64,000 nucleotides of DNA. Origin: Kribbella kalugense. GTDB lineage: Bacteria; Actinomycetota; Actinomycetes; Propionibacteriales; Kribbellaceae. The stretch is taken from contig NZ_SODF01000003.1 in the NCBI RefSeq assembly GCF_004365875.1, forward strand, positions 605,763 through 669,762. Direction: 5' to 3'. Positions 42,404 through 50,963 of the stretch are shown here, piece after piece; position 1 is the stretch's first letter; the number at the start of each line of letters is the position of its first letter. Below the pieces are notes generated by a model, which was not told the origin of the DNA, made no database searches, and saw only the letters and a list, made by a program, of their open reading frames with translations. Position numbers and translations under genes: made by a program.

Positions 42404-43395
42404 TACCGGGTGGAGTCCTCGCCTTCGACGCCGGCAACAGCAAGACCGACGTCGCACTGGTCGCCGCAGACGGGACAGTGCTCGGTACGGCGCGTGGGGG
42501 TGGATTCGAGCCGCAGAAGCTCGGTGCGGCGGCCGCTGTGGGCGGACTGGAGCCGTTGGTCCACGCTGCGGCGGAAGAGGCCGGCTTGCGGCTTGGCGAC
42601 GTACCGCTGGTGCAGCAGGTGTCAGCGTGCCTGGCGAACGCTGACCTGCCGATCGAAGTGGAGCAACTGACTGCCGCGTTCGAGCAGCGCGGGTGGGCGG
42701 AGTCGGTGTACGTCACCAACGACACGTTTGCGCTACTGCGGTCTGGGGTGGACGAGCCGCGTGGTGTGGCCGTGGTGTGTGGTGCGGGGATCAACTGCTC
42801 GGGGATGTTGCCGGACGGGCGGACCGCGCGGTTCACGGCGTTGGGGAAGCTGACTGGTGACTGGGGTGGCGGTGCGCAACTGGCCGAGGAGGCGTTCTGG
42901 TCGGCGTCGCGGGCGGAGGACGGCCGCGGTCCGGCTACCGCACTGCTGACCGCGTTGCCCGTGCACTACGGGTTGCCGTCGTTGGCTGCTGTGATCGAGG
43001 CGTTCCATTTCGGTGAGCTGCCGGCCGAACGGCAGTTGGAGGCCGGGCCGGTGTTGTTCCAGGTCGCGGTCTCCGGCGATACCGTTGCCTTGGGCATCAT
43101 TCAGCAACAAGCCGAGGAGATCGTCGCGATGGCGGTCAGCGCGCTGCGCCGGCTCGAGTTGCTGGGCGAGCGCGTGATTGTCGTGCTCGGCGGCGGAGTA
43201 CTGACTGCTGGTCACTCGGTGTTGCTCGACCGCGTCACCCACCTGCTCGCGGAGGTCGCCCCGAAGGCAGTTCCGCGGGTGGTCGACGTACCGCCGGTTG
43301 TTGGTGCGGCTTTGCTCGGACTGGACCACACGGCCGCTGGAGCGAATGCGCAGGAGCGATTACGCGCCGCATTCGCACCACCACCGGCAGCTTGA
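42391..43395 (+). CDS. BadF/BadG/BcrA/BcrD-type ATPase, N-acetylglucosamine kinase-like
   Basis: 334 residues of the ASKHA fold. Phosphate-1 is LAFDAGNSKTDVALV, phosphate-2 is AVVCGAGINCSG, and the adenosine motif is VIVVLGGGVLTAG; GKLTGDWGGGAQLAEEAFW is typical of bacterial NagK-like members of this family. It should phosphorylate an amino sugar or glucoside. The GTG start lies 13 bp inside the end of the GH4 gene, so the two are coupled. ROK regulator plus GH4 plus kinase makes a small catabolic operon without its own transporter. Confidence 0.88.
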   Translation: MGALVPGGVLAFDAGNSKTDVALVAADGTVLGTARGGGFEPQKLGAAAAVGGLEPLVHAAAEEAGLRLGDVPLVQQVSACLANADLPIEVEQLTAAFEQRGWAESVYVTNDTFALLRSGVDEPRGVAVVCGAGINCSGMLPDGRTARFTALGKLTGDWGGGAQLAEEAFWSASRAEDGRGPATALLTALPVHYGLPSLAAVIEAFHFGELPAERQLEAGPVLFQVAVSGDTVALGIIQQQAEEIVAMAVSALRRLELLGERVIVVLGGGVLTAGHSVLLDRVTHLLAEVAPKAVPRVVDVPPVVGAALLGLDHTAAGANAQERLRAAFAPPPAA

Positions 43396-43486
43396 CATTG
43401 CAGCCCCGTTTCATTCGAAAGCGATGCAAACTCTCTCGGGTGATGTGGCGTCCCACTGAGTAGGACCACATCCACTCGGGAGGTCG

Positions 43487-44212
43487 ATGATGATTCGAAG
43501 GATCATAGGTCTCGGCAGTACTGCGGCACTCGCGGTGACAGCACCGATCGTGCTCACCGGAGCCGCCGCCCCGGCCAACGCCGGCACCACCACCACGACA
43601 GCGAGTTGCACCCAACTCGCGTCTGCGACCAACATCTCCGCGGCAACCTACGCCGACCGCTTGGTGCGGGCCTGGGGCAGCGGTGCGACCGCGACGGCCA
43701 ACTGCTACGCGTCGACGGCGACCACGCGAACCCTCTACGGGCAGGCGTTGCCGGGCGGCATCCACTGGCGGCGGGTCTCGACCGAAGGTGCCGCTGGGAC
43801 GATCTACGTGACGTACCACGACGATGCGCGCGGCGGGAACCTGACGATCGGCGTACAGAACGTCGGTCTGCGCGCGGCGAACGGCTGGCACGCGGCGTAC
43901 ACCGCGAAGTTCAGCGGCGAACCGAAGGCGTGGAACGCGGTCCAGTGGTCGGACAACCTGGTCCGGGCCTGGGGACGCGGTGACACGAAGTGGACGGCGT
44001 ACTACGCGACTCCGACCGCGGCCAAGCAGCTGCACAAGGTCGCCGCCAAGGGCGGATCGCACTGGACGCGGATCGCCACAGAAGGTGCGGCCGGTACGAC
44101 GTACGTGACGTATCGGAACACCGTCACCCGGCACACGCTGGTGATCGGGGTGTCGAACGTCGGCCTGTCACAGGGTGACGCGCACGCGGCGTACACGGTG
44201 CGGTACCACTGA
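43487..44212 (+). CDS. Secreted protein with two copies of an unknown 80-residue domain
   Basis: 241 residues (or 240 if ATG 43490 is used, which better fits the GGGAGG site). A Sec signal peptide (RRIIGLGSTAALAVTAPIVL, cleavage near PANAGT) leads into two tandem repeats: copy 1 has ADRLVRAWGSGATATANCY, RRVSTEGAAGTIYVTYHD and LTIGVQNVGL; copy 2 has SDNLVRAWGRGDTKWTAYY, TRIATEGAAGTTYVTYRN and LVIGVSNVGL. Each ends with AAYT plus a basic residue. I do not recognise the domain. It has no lipobox or membrane anchor, so it is probably released. Two cysteines occur in or just before copy 1 only. Confidence 0.75.
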   Translation: MMIRRIIGLGSTAALAVTAPIVLTGAAAPANAGTTTTTASCTQLASATNISAATYADRLVRAWGSGATATANCYASTATTRTLYGQALPGGIHWRRVSTEGAAGTIYVTYHDDARGGNLTIGVQNVGLRAANGWHAAYTAKFSGEPKAWNAVQWSDNLVRAWGRGDTKWTAYYATPTAAKQLHKVAAKGGSHWTRIATEGAAGTTYVTYRNTVTRHTLVIGVSNVGLSQGDAHAAYTVRYH

Positions 44213-44237
44213 TCACTTGAGCTCGATTTGCTTGGGG

Positions 44238-44253
44238 TGTAATCATGATTACA
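44238..44253. promoter_or_regulatory. Perfect 16-bp palindrome over the -10/start of the next gene
   Basis: TGTAATCATGATTACA is perfectly self-complementary, strongly AT-rich against its surroundings, and its last base is the A of the ATG at 44253. A TTGAGC at 44217-44222 with TAATCA at 44240-44245 (17-bp spacing) could be the promoter, giving a leaderless message whose -10 box lies in the palindrome. It looks like an operator, most simply for the product of the gene itself. Confidence 0.65.
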
Positions 44254-44783
44254 TGAGTACACAGACCGAGCAGGAGAAGGTGCGGGGCTGGCTGACCGGG
44301 CGGTTGCCGGGCGACTGGTTCGACGGTGAGATCGAGCTGTCGATCGATCGGGACGAGATCCTGATCGTCGGCCGGATCCCCGCACCCGAGCAGGACAAAG
44401 ACGTGAGCGCCTCCGAGCGTTCCGCCGCCGAAGCGGGCCGGATCAAGCAGTTCCGCGAGGACACCCGCGACCACCGGATCGAGATCGCCCGCGAGCTCGA
44501 GCACTCCACCCGGCGGAAGGTCGCCTGGGGCGTGCTGTGTGGTGAGACCAAGACCATCTTCACCTCGCTGTCCGCGCCGGTGATGACGCGGCTCCGTCAG
44601 CCCGAGCGTCAGGTTCTCGACACCCTCGTCGACGCCGGCGTGGCACGGTCCCGCAGCGACGCCCTCGGCTGGTGCGTCAAGCTGGTCGCCCAGCACAGCG
44701 AGACCTGGCTGGCCGACCTCCGCGAGGCGATGACGAAGGTGGAAGACGTCCGTCGCGCGGGCCCGGACGCCACCGAGGAGTAA
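44253..44783 (+). CDS. Unknown small protein, possible ribbon-helix-helix-like autoregulator
   Basis: 176 residues. The N-terminal half (VRGWLTGRLPGDWFDGEIEL, DEILIVGRIPAPEQ) is alpha/beta, the middle is a charged helix (EAGRIKQFREDTRDHRIEIA), and the C-terminal part TRLRQPERQVLDTLVDAGVA followed by RSRSDALGWCVKLVAQH resembles the helix-turn-helix of ribbon-helix-helix proteins (the G-x-x-x-S-R-S-x-A-L pattern). Length exceeds ordinary RHH regulators. With the perfect palindrome ending at its first base, negative autoregulation is likely. There is no signal peptide. I cannot name the family; the DNA-binding role is inferred. Confidence 0.7.
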   Translation: MSTQTEQEKVRGWLTGRLPGDWFDGEIELSIDRDEILIVGRIPAPEQDKDVSASERSAAEAGRIKQFREDTRDHRIEIARELEHSTRRKVAWGVLCGETKTIFTSLSAPVMTRLRQPERQVLDTLVDAGVARSRSDALGWCVKLVAQHSETWLADLREAMTKVEDVRRAGPDATEE

Positions 44784-44853
44784 GACAGGCGACGGGCGGC
44801 AACCCGATCGGATTGCCGCCCGCCTGAGGAGAACCGCCTTTGTTTACTGGCTT

Positions 44854-45708
44854 CTACTGACCCGGCTGCCAGTTGCCGTTCTGCGGCTGGGTGCCGTTGG
44901 ACCAGCCCGCACTGTGTGCGGCCGGGTGCTGCTCGGGCTGGCCGGACTGCGGGTAGTTCCCTTGGGCCGGGTACGCCGCTGTGCCGTTGGAACCCATTCC
45001 GTTCGAGCCTGCGCCGTTCGAGCCCATCGCGTCCGGGTCGGCGGCCGGCTTCTTGATGTTGTCGCGGCTGAACAGGCTGCTCAGCGCCTGCCCGGCCATC
45101 TCGCGGCCCCCGAGGCCGAAAGCAAGACCGAGGGCGAGCGCGGCGCCGGCGAGCACGATCAGCAGCGTGTTGCCGGTCAGCTGGACCGCGATACCGAGCT
45201 GGGTCAGCGCGGCGAACGCGGCGTACACGAGGATCGCGTACTTGCCCACCTTGGCCAGGGTTTCGTTGCCGGTGGCACCACGGATGATCGCGGCCAGGAA
45301 GTTCGCGAACAGCGCTGCCAGGCAGATGATCACGATCGCGGCGAAGATCCGCGGGATGTAGCCGAGCATGCTGCTCATGAAGTTCGAGATCTCCGGCACG
45401 CCGAGTGCGGAGGCGAACATCGTGAAGCTGATCAGGAACACGAACCAGAACACGACCTTGCCCAGCATCGCCGAAGCGGTCAGCCCCGTGCCCGACCGTT
45501 GCAGCACACCGGAGACACCGGCTCGTTCCATCCACTGGTCGAAACCGACCCGGCCGAGCAGGGTGCCGACCAGTTTCCCGAGCACCTTCGCCACGAAGTA
45601 GCCGACGACCAGGATGACCAGGCCGCCGAGCAGGTTCGGGATGAACGACAGAAGCTTGCTGAAGGCATCTTCGAACGGTTGAGTGAAGTCAATCGCTAAC
45701 GCTGGCAT
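44854..45708 (-). CDS. Membrane protein with conserved TM-helix repeats (mechanosensitive-channel-like)
   Basis: 284 residues. Five hydrophobic helices include LGGLVILVVGYFVAKVLGKL, VVFWFVFLISFTMFASAL, IFAAIVIICLAALFANFL and LLIVLAGAALALGLAFGLGG; the paired helix pattern with GRxGFDQW between resembles the conserved TM helix found in some MscS-type proteins, but no MscS beta-domain follows. Instead the C-terminal 70 residues are low complexity, with GSNG-type repeats (MGSNGAGSNGMGSNG) and Gln/Asn/Pro-rich sequence, probably disordered in the cytoplasm. A small channel or scaffold is plausible. The C-terminal tail is likely to vary in length between strains. Confidence 0.75.
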   Translation of the reverse strand: MPALAIDFTQPFEDAFSKLLSFIPNLLGGLVILVVGYFVAKVLGKLVGTLLGRVGFDQWMERAGVSGVLQRSGTGLTASAMLGKVVFWFVFLISFTMFASALGVPEISNFMSSMLGYIPRIFAAIVIICLAALFANFLAAIIRGATGNETLAKVGKYAILVYAAFAALTQLGIAVQLTGNTLLIVLAGAALALGLAFGLGGREMAGQALSSLFSRDNIKKPAADPDAMGSNGAGSNGMGSNGTAAYPAQGNYPQSGQPEQHPAAHSAGWSNGTQPQNGNWQPGQ

Positions 45709-45942
45709 CGGATGAACCTTTCAGGACTGGGCCCGCATCCGCTGCCGCGCAGAACTGCACACACGACCCCGGCACACGGGCGGATGCAGTGGTGTCCAGT
45801 ATCACTGGTACCCGTGGTTGCGGTAGGCAAACAGTCCGTCCGGGCGAGCCGGGCAACGAAAAGTCTTTGCATAAGGCAATCACCGTTGCGGTACTTCGGT
45901 GCTTACCCTGCCGACTGAACCGCTTCAGGTGTTTGCGATGCT

Positions 45943-46404
45943 GTGCCTGTGAACGACATCCTGATCCGCCGTGCCACCGCCGCCGATGTCGGCCCCATCG
46001 TCGCGATGATCGCCGACGACCAACTCGGCGCGACCCGCGAGTCGCTCGACGACCTCACGCCGTACCTGAAGGCGTTCGAGCAGATCGACACCGACCCGAA
46101 CCAGGTGCTGATAGTTGCCGACCGCAACGGCGAGGTGGTCGGCACGCTCCAGCTGACGATCATCCCCGGCCTGTCCCGCCGCGGCTCCACCCGCGGCCTG
46201 ATCGAAGCCGTCCGGGTAGCCGCCCCCGCCCGCGGCGCCGGCCTCGGCACCACCCTGATCCAATGGGCCATCGAAGAATCCCGCACCCGAGGCTGCACCC
46301 TGGTCCAACTAACCTCCGACAAATCCCGCACCAAAGCCCACAACTTCTACGAAAACCTGGGCTTCGAAAACACCCACGAAGGCTTCAAACTCAAACTCCA
46401 GTAA
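45943..46404 (+). CDS. GNAT family N-acetyltransferase
   Basis: 153 residues. The fold is readable from ILIRRATAADVGPIVAMIAD through VVGTLQLTIIPGLSRRG to the acetyl-CoA pyrophosphate loop in VAAPARGAGLGTTLIQWAIE (family motif Q/R-x-x-G-x-G/A), and the last strand NFYENLGFENTHEGFKL. Such enzymes acetylate small amines or protein N-termini; the substrate is unknown. Two GTG codons (45943, 45949) could start it; the first is given. Its last 14 bp overlap the convergent metallopeptidase gene. Confidence 0.88.
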   Translation: MPVNDILIRRATAADVGPIVAMIADDQLGATRESLDDLTPYLKAFEQIDTDPNQVLIVADRNGEVVGTLQLTIIPGLSRRGSTRGLIEAVRVAAPARGAGLGTTLIQWAIEESRTRGCTLVQLTSDKSRTKAHNFYENLGFENTHEGFKLKLQ

Positions 46405-47263
46405 CACTGCTCGCCGGCGCAGCCCAGGTGATACAGCCGGCCGGGCCCTTGCTGAATGCCTGCCGCAACCAGTGATCGAAGTTGACCATGTCAGCCTCGG
46501 TGCGGTCGTATCCCGGGTGCCCGTAGCGCGAGAGACGCTCACCGTGGAGGTGGAAGGTCTTTCGGTTCGGGCCGAAGAAGGCCGCGGCGAGACAGTGGGC
46601 CTGCATCTCGTTCCGGTTCTCCTCCACCTTCTCGGCCGCGGCACCGTTGGCGGCCTGGTAGCGGGCGTCGTAGTCGTCCGCCATTCCGGTCAACCACTGC
46701 ACGTGGTGGCCGTACTCATGACCGATGAGCCATTGCACCCAGGCCCGGCCTTCTTCCTGGCCTGACGATTCCTTGACGACGTACTCCGGCCAATTGAAGT
46801 AGATCCCGCGGTCGGTCTGGCAATACATGCCGAAGTCCTCCTTGTCCATCGCTCCACATGCCGTCGTCGCGCCCGGCTTGGCGGGGAGGACGGCAGAGGG
46901 CGGGAGAAAGTCGAACCCGGCGCGGGTGATCAGCGGCGCCCAGGACCTGTTCAAGCACGCGACGTACGCCGTTGCGTACCGGATCAACGCTTGCTGATTC
47001 GAGAGCCTCGCGGTCGGCAGCGAACAACTGACAACCGTAACCTGCCCGGACCGGTAGAGCGGGTTGTACAGCAGAAACTCATCCACGATCGGCGCCGGCT
47101 GAGCGACCGTCCACGCGACGGGTGGCCGCGAAGGTGCAGTGGTCGGCGCAACAGTCGGCGTCGCAACGGCGACGTGCGGCGGAGCGTCCGGCGTACAAGC
47201 GGCAACGAAGAGCATGCACAGCGCGGTGGCTATCGCGAGTGCTGGGCGTTCAGGCAATTTCAC
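46391..47263 (-). CDS. Neutral zinc metallopeptidase-family lipoprotein (paralogue D)
   Basis: 290 residues. The signal peptide ends in LFVAAC, a lipobox with Cys23, followed by a 40-residue Pro/Thr/Ala linker. The catalytic domain has LIGHEYGHHVQW (HEXXH at 182-186) and ENRNEMQAHCLAAAFFG, whose glutamate is the third-ligand position of the family with the E-x-Q-A-x-C pattern. Cysteine pairs shared with the other three paralogues occur (SCSLP, VACLNRSW, ACGAMD, YCQTD, and the final CITWAAP). It should act at the outer face of the membrane. Its GTG start overlaps the stop of the previous paralogue (GTGA). The substrate is unknown. Confidence 0.85.
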   Translation of the reverse strand: MKLPERPALAIATALCMLFVAACTPDAPPHVAVATPTVAPTTAPSRPPVAWTVAQPAPIVDEFLLYNPLYRSGQVTVVSCSLPTARLSNQQALIRYATAYVACLNRSWAPLITRAGFDFLPPSAVLPAKPGATTACGAMDKEDFGMYCQTDRGIYFNWPEYVVKESSGQEEGRAWVQWLIGHEYGHHVQWLTGMADDYDARYQAANGAAAEKVEENRNEMQAHCLAAAFFGPNRKTFHLHGERLSRYGHPGYDRTEADMVNFDHWLRQAFSKGPAGCITWAAPASSVTGV

Positions 47264-48216
47264 GTGACTCGCTTTGCGGGGGCTGCCCAGGTGTTGCAGG
47301 CGGAGGGGGACTTGGCTTTGAAGGCGGCTTCGGCCCAGGCGGTGCTGCTCTCGCGGGATCCGTGGTCGGGTGTGGTTGCCGGTGGGTCGTCGTCGCCGGA
47401 GCGCGCGGCGTCCAGGTAGGCCTGGAGCTTTGCGTAGTACAGGTCCAGGGTCTGCTGATTCGCGCCGAAAAAGGCAGACGCGAAGCAGGACGCCTGGAGT
47501 TCGTGTCGGCGCATCTGCTCAAGGCGAGCCGCGCCGGTGGCCTCGGCCCAGCGGTCGTCGAAGTACGGCGAGATCCCGACCAACTGCTGCACGTGGTGCC
47601 CGAACTCGTGCGCAATCGTGAACTGGAGGTACACCCCGGCCCACTCCCGTCCGTGCGCGTCGTCCTCGACGAACTGCTGCCAGTCGAGATAGATCCCGGA
47701 GCCCTCGGAGCAGTAGAACCCCCCGAGCTCCTTGGTGAGGATCCCGCAGCGGGTCTTCGAGCCCGCGTTGACGGCGTACACCTTTGCGGGGAAGAACGCG
47801 ACGTCCGAACGCTCGACAACTGGCTTCCAGGCTCGTTGGAGACAGCCCAGGACCGCGCTCGCGTACTGCTGCACTTCCTTCCGCGTCGTCAGCTCGATCT
47901 GCGGCAGCTCACAGGTCACCGCCGGAACCCGGCCCGCCGAGTAGATCTTGTTGCGGACCAGGTAAGTCTTCTCCAACGATCGGTACGTCGGGGTCGCCTC
48001 CGTCGCCTTCGGCCGAGCCCGCACGGTCTTCGGCGCAACCGGTGCTCGGCTGGGTTTAGGCGTCGGCGTCACCAGCGGAGCCACCGGGGAGGGCGTCGTC
48101 GTGGACGGTGTCGTCGCGGAGGGTGCCGATGCAGCGGCAGGCGCGCGGGACGGTGTACAACCAGCGGACAACACGACGGCCAGCCCGACCAACGCCGTCG
48201 CCAGGCCGCGGCGCAT
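47260..48216 (-). CDS. Neutral zinc metallopeptidase-family lipoprotein (paralogue C)
   Basis: 318 residues. The lipobox is LSAGC (Cys20), then a Ser/Thr/Pro linker to about residue 80. The domain contains LVRNKIYSAGRVPAVTCELP, LGCLQRAWKPVVE, GFYCSEGSGIYLDW, the zinc motif IAHEFGHHVQQL (203-207) and RRHELQASCFASAFFGANQ with the third ligand. The end, PSACNTWAAPAKRVT, is shared by all members of the cluster. It is translated from a TGATG junction with the upstream paralogue and overlaps the downstream one. An active, membrane-anchored extracellular peptidase is expected. Confidence 0.87.
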   Translation of the reverse strand: MRRGLATALVGLAVVLSAGCTPSRAPAAASAPSATTPSTTTPSPVAPLVTPTPKPSRAPVAPKTVRARPKATEATPTYRSLEKTYLVRNKIYSAGRVPAVTCELPQIELTTRKEVQQYASAVLGCLQRAWKPVVERSDVAFFPAKVYAVNAGSKTRCGILTKELGGFYCSEGSGIYLDWQQFVEDDAHGREWAGVYLQFTIAHEFGHHVQQLVGISPYFDDRWAEATGAARLEQMRRHELQASCFASAFFGANQQTLDLYYAKLQAYLDAARSGDDDPPATTPDHGSRESSTAWAEAAFKAKSPSACNTWAAPAKRVT

Positions 48217-49502
48217 CAGCTCACCTTGGTGGGCGGTGCGGTGAAGGTGTTGCAAGACGCGGGGCTGGTGGATTTGAAGGCGGGGTCGGACCAGGTCCAG
48301 TTGCTCTTGCGGGAGCCGTGGTCGCGGACCTTCTTCGGGTTGTACTCGTCGCCGGAGTGCTGGGCTTCCCACTGCCACAGCCGGAGCTTCTCGCCGGACA
48401 GGCCCAGGGACTTCTTGTTGGCGCCGAGGAAGGCCGCGCTGAAGCAGGTCGCCTGCAACTCCCGGCGGCGCGCCCACTCGAGCTTCATCGCCTTCGAGTT
48501 CGTCCAGCCCTCCCGGGAGAACGACGCGGTGATCATCTCGGTCATCTGCTGGACGTGGTGGCCGTACTCGTGCGCCATCGTGTCAAGCATCCAGACCCGG
48601 GCGGCAAGCGGCTCGTCCTTGTAGTACTGCAGATCGTTCTTCCAGCTGATGTTGATGCTTTCGTCCGCGCTGCAGTAGTAGGCCGTGTCCGACTCGCCAG
48701 TGCAGTCCTCGTCTGACGCCGGACCGGTCTGCAACTTCAGCTTCGGCGGCCTGAAATCGTAGCCTGCCTTCTTCACCACCGGCTCCCACGCCTTGTTCAG
48801 GCAGGGCAGCAGCGCCTGGTAGTAACGCAGGATCGCGGACTGCGAGTCCGGTTTGATCGCAGGCTCTTTGCAGCTGACGGCGGCGACCGTCCCCGAGGTG
48901 TAGATCTTGTTCTTCTGCAGTCGGACCATGTCCGGGATTCCCGGGACGGTGACGGTGACTGTTGGGTCCGGGAGGACTGGGATGGGGGCCTGGGACTTCT
49001 TGACCGAGGGTTGGGCCAGGGGGTTGTCGACTCGGCTGCCGTAGGAGTTGACGAGTTTGAAGCCGGCGACGGTGGCGCCGGTGAGCATGATCAGGACCAG
49101 GGCGGACAGGCCCGCGATCACCGCGCGGGAGTAGTGACGCGGGGGTTTGACCGGCGGTGGTTCCGACGAGAACTGCGGGATGCCACGGGCCGGATTCGAG
49201 TGCCAGCCGGTCGTCCGAGCACCGCCGATCCGGCGGGTGTCGGTGAGTGGCTTCAGCGGAGCACCGGTGAGCGGCGCGACCGGCGGGCCGCTGTACTCGC
49301 TCGTGGTGCCGGGCTCGGTCGGGATCGGGCGGGCCTTGCGGCGGACAGGCGAGTCGGCCACCGACACCGAGCGCGCTTTACCCAGGACGTCGGGCTGCCC
49401 CCTCCGCAGGGTCAGCGGACGGGTGCCGTCGGCGGGCAGTTCGCCGTCGCCGCCGGACAGGAAGTGTCCCGGCTTCGGCGTACCGTCCTCGGAGTCAGAC
49501 AT
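48216..49502 (-). CDS. Neutral zinc metallopeptidase-family type II membrane protein (paralogue B)
   Basis: 428 residues with a different topology: a 125-residue cytoplasmic, Pro/Arg-rich N-terminus beginning MSDSEDGTPKPGHFLSGGDG, one membrane helix (IAGLSALVLIMLTGATVAGF, 129-148), then the extracellular domain with NKIYTSGTVAAVSCKEP, LLPCLNKAWEPVV, YYCSADESINISW, the zinc motif MAHEYGHHVQQM (311-315) and RRRELQATCFSAAFLGAN. It ends PASCNTFTAPPTKVS. The PKPGHFLSGG element recurs at the N-terminus of the upstream paralogue, so these two may share a cytoplasmic partner. It lies 18 bp after that gene and fuses to the next by TGATG. Confidence 0.87.
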   Translation of the reverse strand: MSDSEDGTPKPGHFLSGGDGELPADGTRPLTLRRGQPDVLGKARSVSVADSPVRRKARPIPTEPGTTSEYSGPPVAPLTGAPLKPLTDTRRIGGARTTGWHSNPARGIPQFSSEPPPVKPPRHYSRAVIAGLSALVLIMLTGATVAGFKLVNSYGSRVDNPLAQPSVKKSQAPIPVLPDPTVTVTVPGIPDMVRLQKNKIYTSGTVAAVSCKEPAIKPDSQSAILRYYQALLPCLNKAWEPVVKKAGYDFRPPKLKLQTGPASDEDCTGESDTAYYCSADESINISWKNDLQYYKDEPLAARVWMLDTMAHEYGHHVQQMTEMITASFSREGWTNSKAMKLEWARRRELQATCFSAAFLGANKKSLGLSGEKLRLWQWEAQHSGDEYNPKKVRDHGSRKSNWTWSDPAFKSTSPASCNTFTAPPTKVS

Positions 49503-49520
49503 CAGCCATTCCCATCTCGC

Positions 49521-50726
49521 TCAGCTGACCTTTGCGGATGCTGCGACGAAAGTGTTGCAGGAGCCGGGGTTCGTCGTCGTCAGGCCCTGGTTCATCCACA
49601 GGGCCAGGCTCTTGCTCGAGCCGTGGTCGCGGACCTTGTCCTTGGTGCGCTCGTCGCCGCGGAGCTGGATCAGGCTGTTCCACTGCCGCAGCAGCTCACC
49701 GCGCAGCGGGAAGCTCGCCTCGGCCGCGCCGAAGAACACCCCGCCGAAGCAGTACGCCTGCAGCGACGCGCGCCGCTTCGCCTCCAGCTCGTCGGCCTTG
49801 CTCGCGGCCGTGTCGGCGAGGTTGTCGGCCGCATCGGCCATACCGGTCAGGTTCTGCACGTGGACGCCGTACACGAACGCGAAGGACTGCGCCATCTCCG
49901 CCCGGACCGCCGCCTTGTTCTTGGGGTACTGCTCGACCAGCTCCTGCCACGGCATCGTCGCGCTGCCGCCCTGCTCGTCCTGGCAGTACAGCGCGAGGTC
50001 CTTCTGTACGCCGCACGCCGTCTCGTCACCCTCGTTGTAGATGATCAGCCGCGGCGTCCGGAACTCGAACCCGGCCTTCTCCACGATCGGTTTCCAGGCC
50101 TTGTCCATACAACCGATCAGCGCCTGGTAGTACGAGCGCACGTTCTCCATCGACGTCGGCCGGAAGGCGGGCTCCTGGCACTTCGTCACCGGCATCACCC
50201 CGGCGGCGTAGATCGCGTTCTTGCCGACGATGTCGGCGTCCGGCGTACCCTTCCCGACCGGCTCGTTGGTCGTCGGTCCGCCGGTCGGCCGGATGGACGG
50301 CGTGACCATCGGGTTCACGTTGAAGCCGTCCGACGACAGCAGCTTGACGACGAACGTCGCGCCGCCGGCGATGACCACGAGCGCGGCGACCACGATCAGC
50401 GCGACCAGGCCCTTCGACCGCTTCTGCTCGACGTACGGGATCGGCTGCGGGTGGAACACCTCCCGGTACGCCGCGTGCGCGCGGTCGTCGGCCGGCGGCG
50501 GTCCGAGCCGGCTGCCGGACAACGTCGTACGGCGGGAGTCGATGCGGGACCCGCTCAGCTGGGGCGGGGTCTCCGGCGTACCGCCACCGAGCCGCGTCGT
50601 CGGCGCGGACAGCGGCGTACTCGTCGGCTGGTTCGGCTGGCTCTGCTGCTGCGCGCCCGTGAGTCCCTGCTCACCCTCGCCACCAGGCAGGAAGTGACCA
50701 GGCTTGGGCACCGGCTTGTCCGCCAC
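49521..50726 (-). CDS. Catalytically dead metallopeptidase-family membrane protein (paralogue A)
   Basis: 401 residues from GTG 50726, chosen because GGGGAA precedes it and because the N-terminus then reads VADKPVPKPGHFLPGGEG like paralogue B. A helix at about 105-128 (LVALIVVAALVVIAGGATFV) anchors it. The extracellular part aligns throughout with its neighbours (KNAIYAAGVMPVTKCQEP, LIGCMDKAWKPIV, LYCQDEQGG, CNTFVAASAKVS), but the zinc motif is replaced by FVYGV (284-288) in FAFVYGVHVQNLTG, and the third-ligand region is RASLQAYCFGGVFFG with Ser for Glu. All zinc and catalytic residues are gone, while cysteines and fold positions stay. It is first in the operon. A regulatory, inhibitory or scaffold role is likely. 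Confidence 0.85.
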   Translation of the reverse strand: MADKPVPKPGHFLPGGEGEQGLTGAQQQSQPNQPTSTPLSAPTTRLGGGTPETPPQLSGSRIDSRRTTLSGSRLGPPPADDRAHAAYREVFHPQPIPYVEQKRSKGLVALIVVAALVVIAGGATFVVKLLSSDGFNVNPMVTPSIRPTGGPTTNEPVGKGTPDADIVGKNAIYAAGVMPVTKCQEPAFRPTSMENVRSYYQALIGCMDKAWKPIVEKAGFEFRTPRLIIYNEGDETACGVQKDLALYCQDEQGGSATMPWQELVEQYPKNKAAVRAEMAQSFAFVYGVHVQNLTGMADAADNLADTAASKADELEAKRRASLQAYCFGGVFFGAAEASFPLRGELLRQWNSLIQLRGDERTKDKVRDHGSSKSLALWMNQGLTTTNPGSCNTFVAASAKVS

Positions 50727-50963
50727 GATTTCCCCGCTTCTCCCCAGTACCGGTCTGCCGCCGGTCCCACCCATTCACCCAGAGCGGCCGGAACACCCCC
50801 TGCTCACGGCCGTCCGCGATATTACGGCCTGGACCGCCTTGCCGGAAACCAAGTTGCAGCTATTGACACCGTTTCGCGACCGACAGCGTTCAACCACCAA
50901 CACACCGTGTTCACCCCACTACTCAGCCGCCCGGAGAGCCCGAGTACCTGGCATGCTGGGGGC

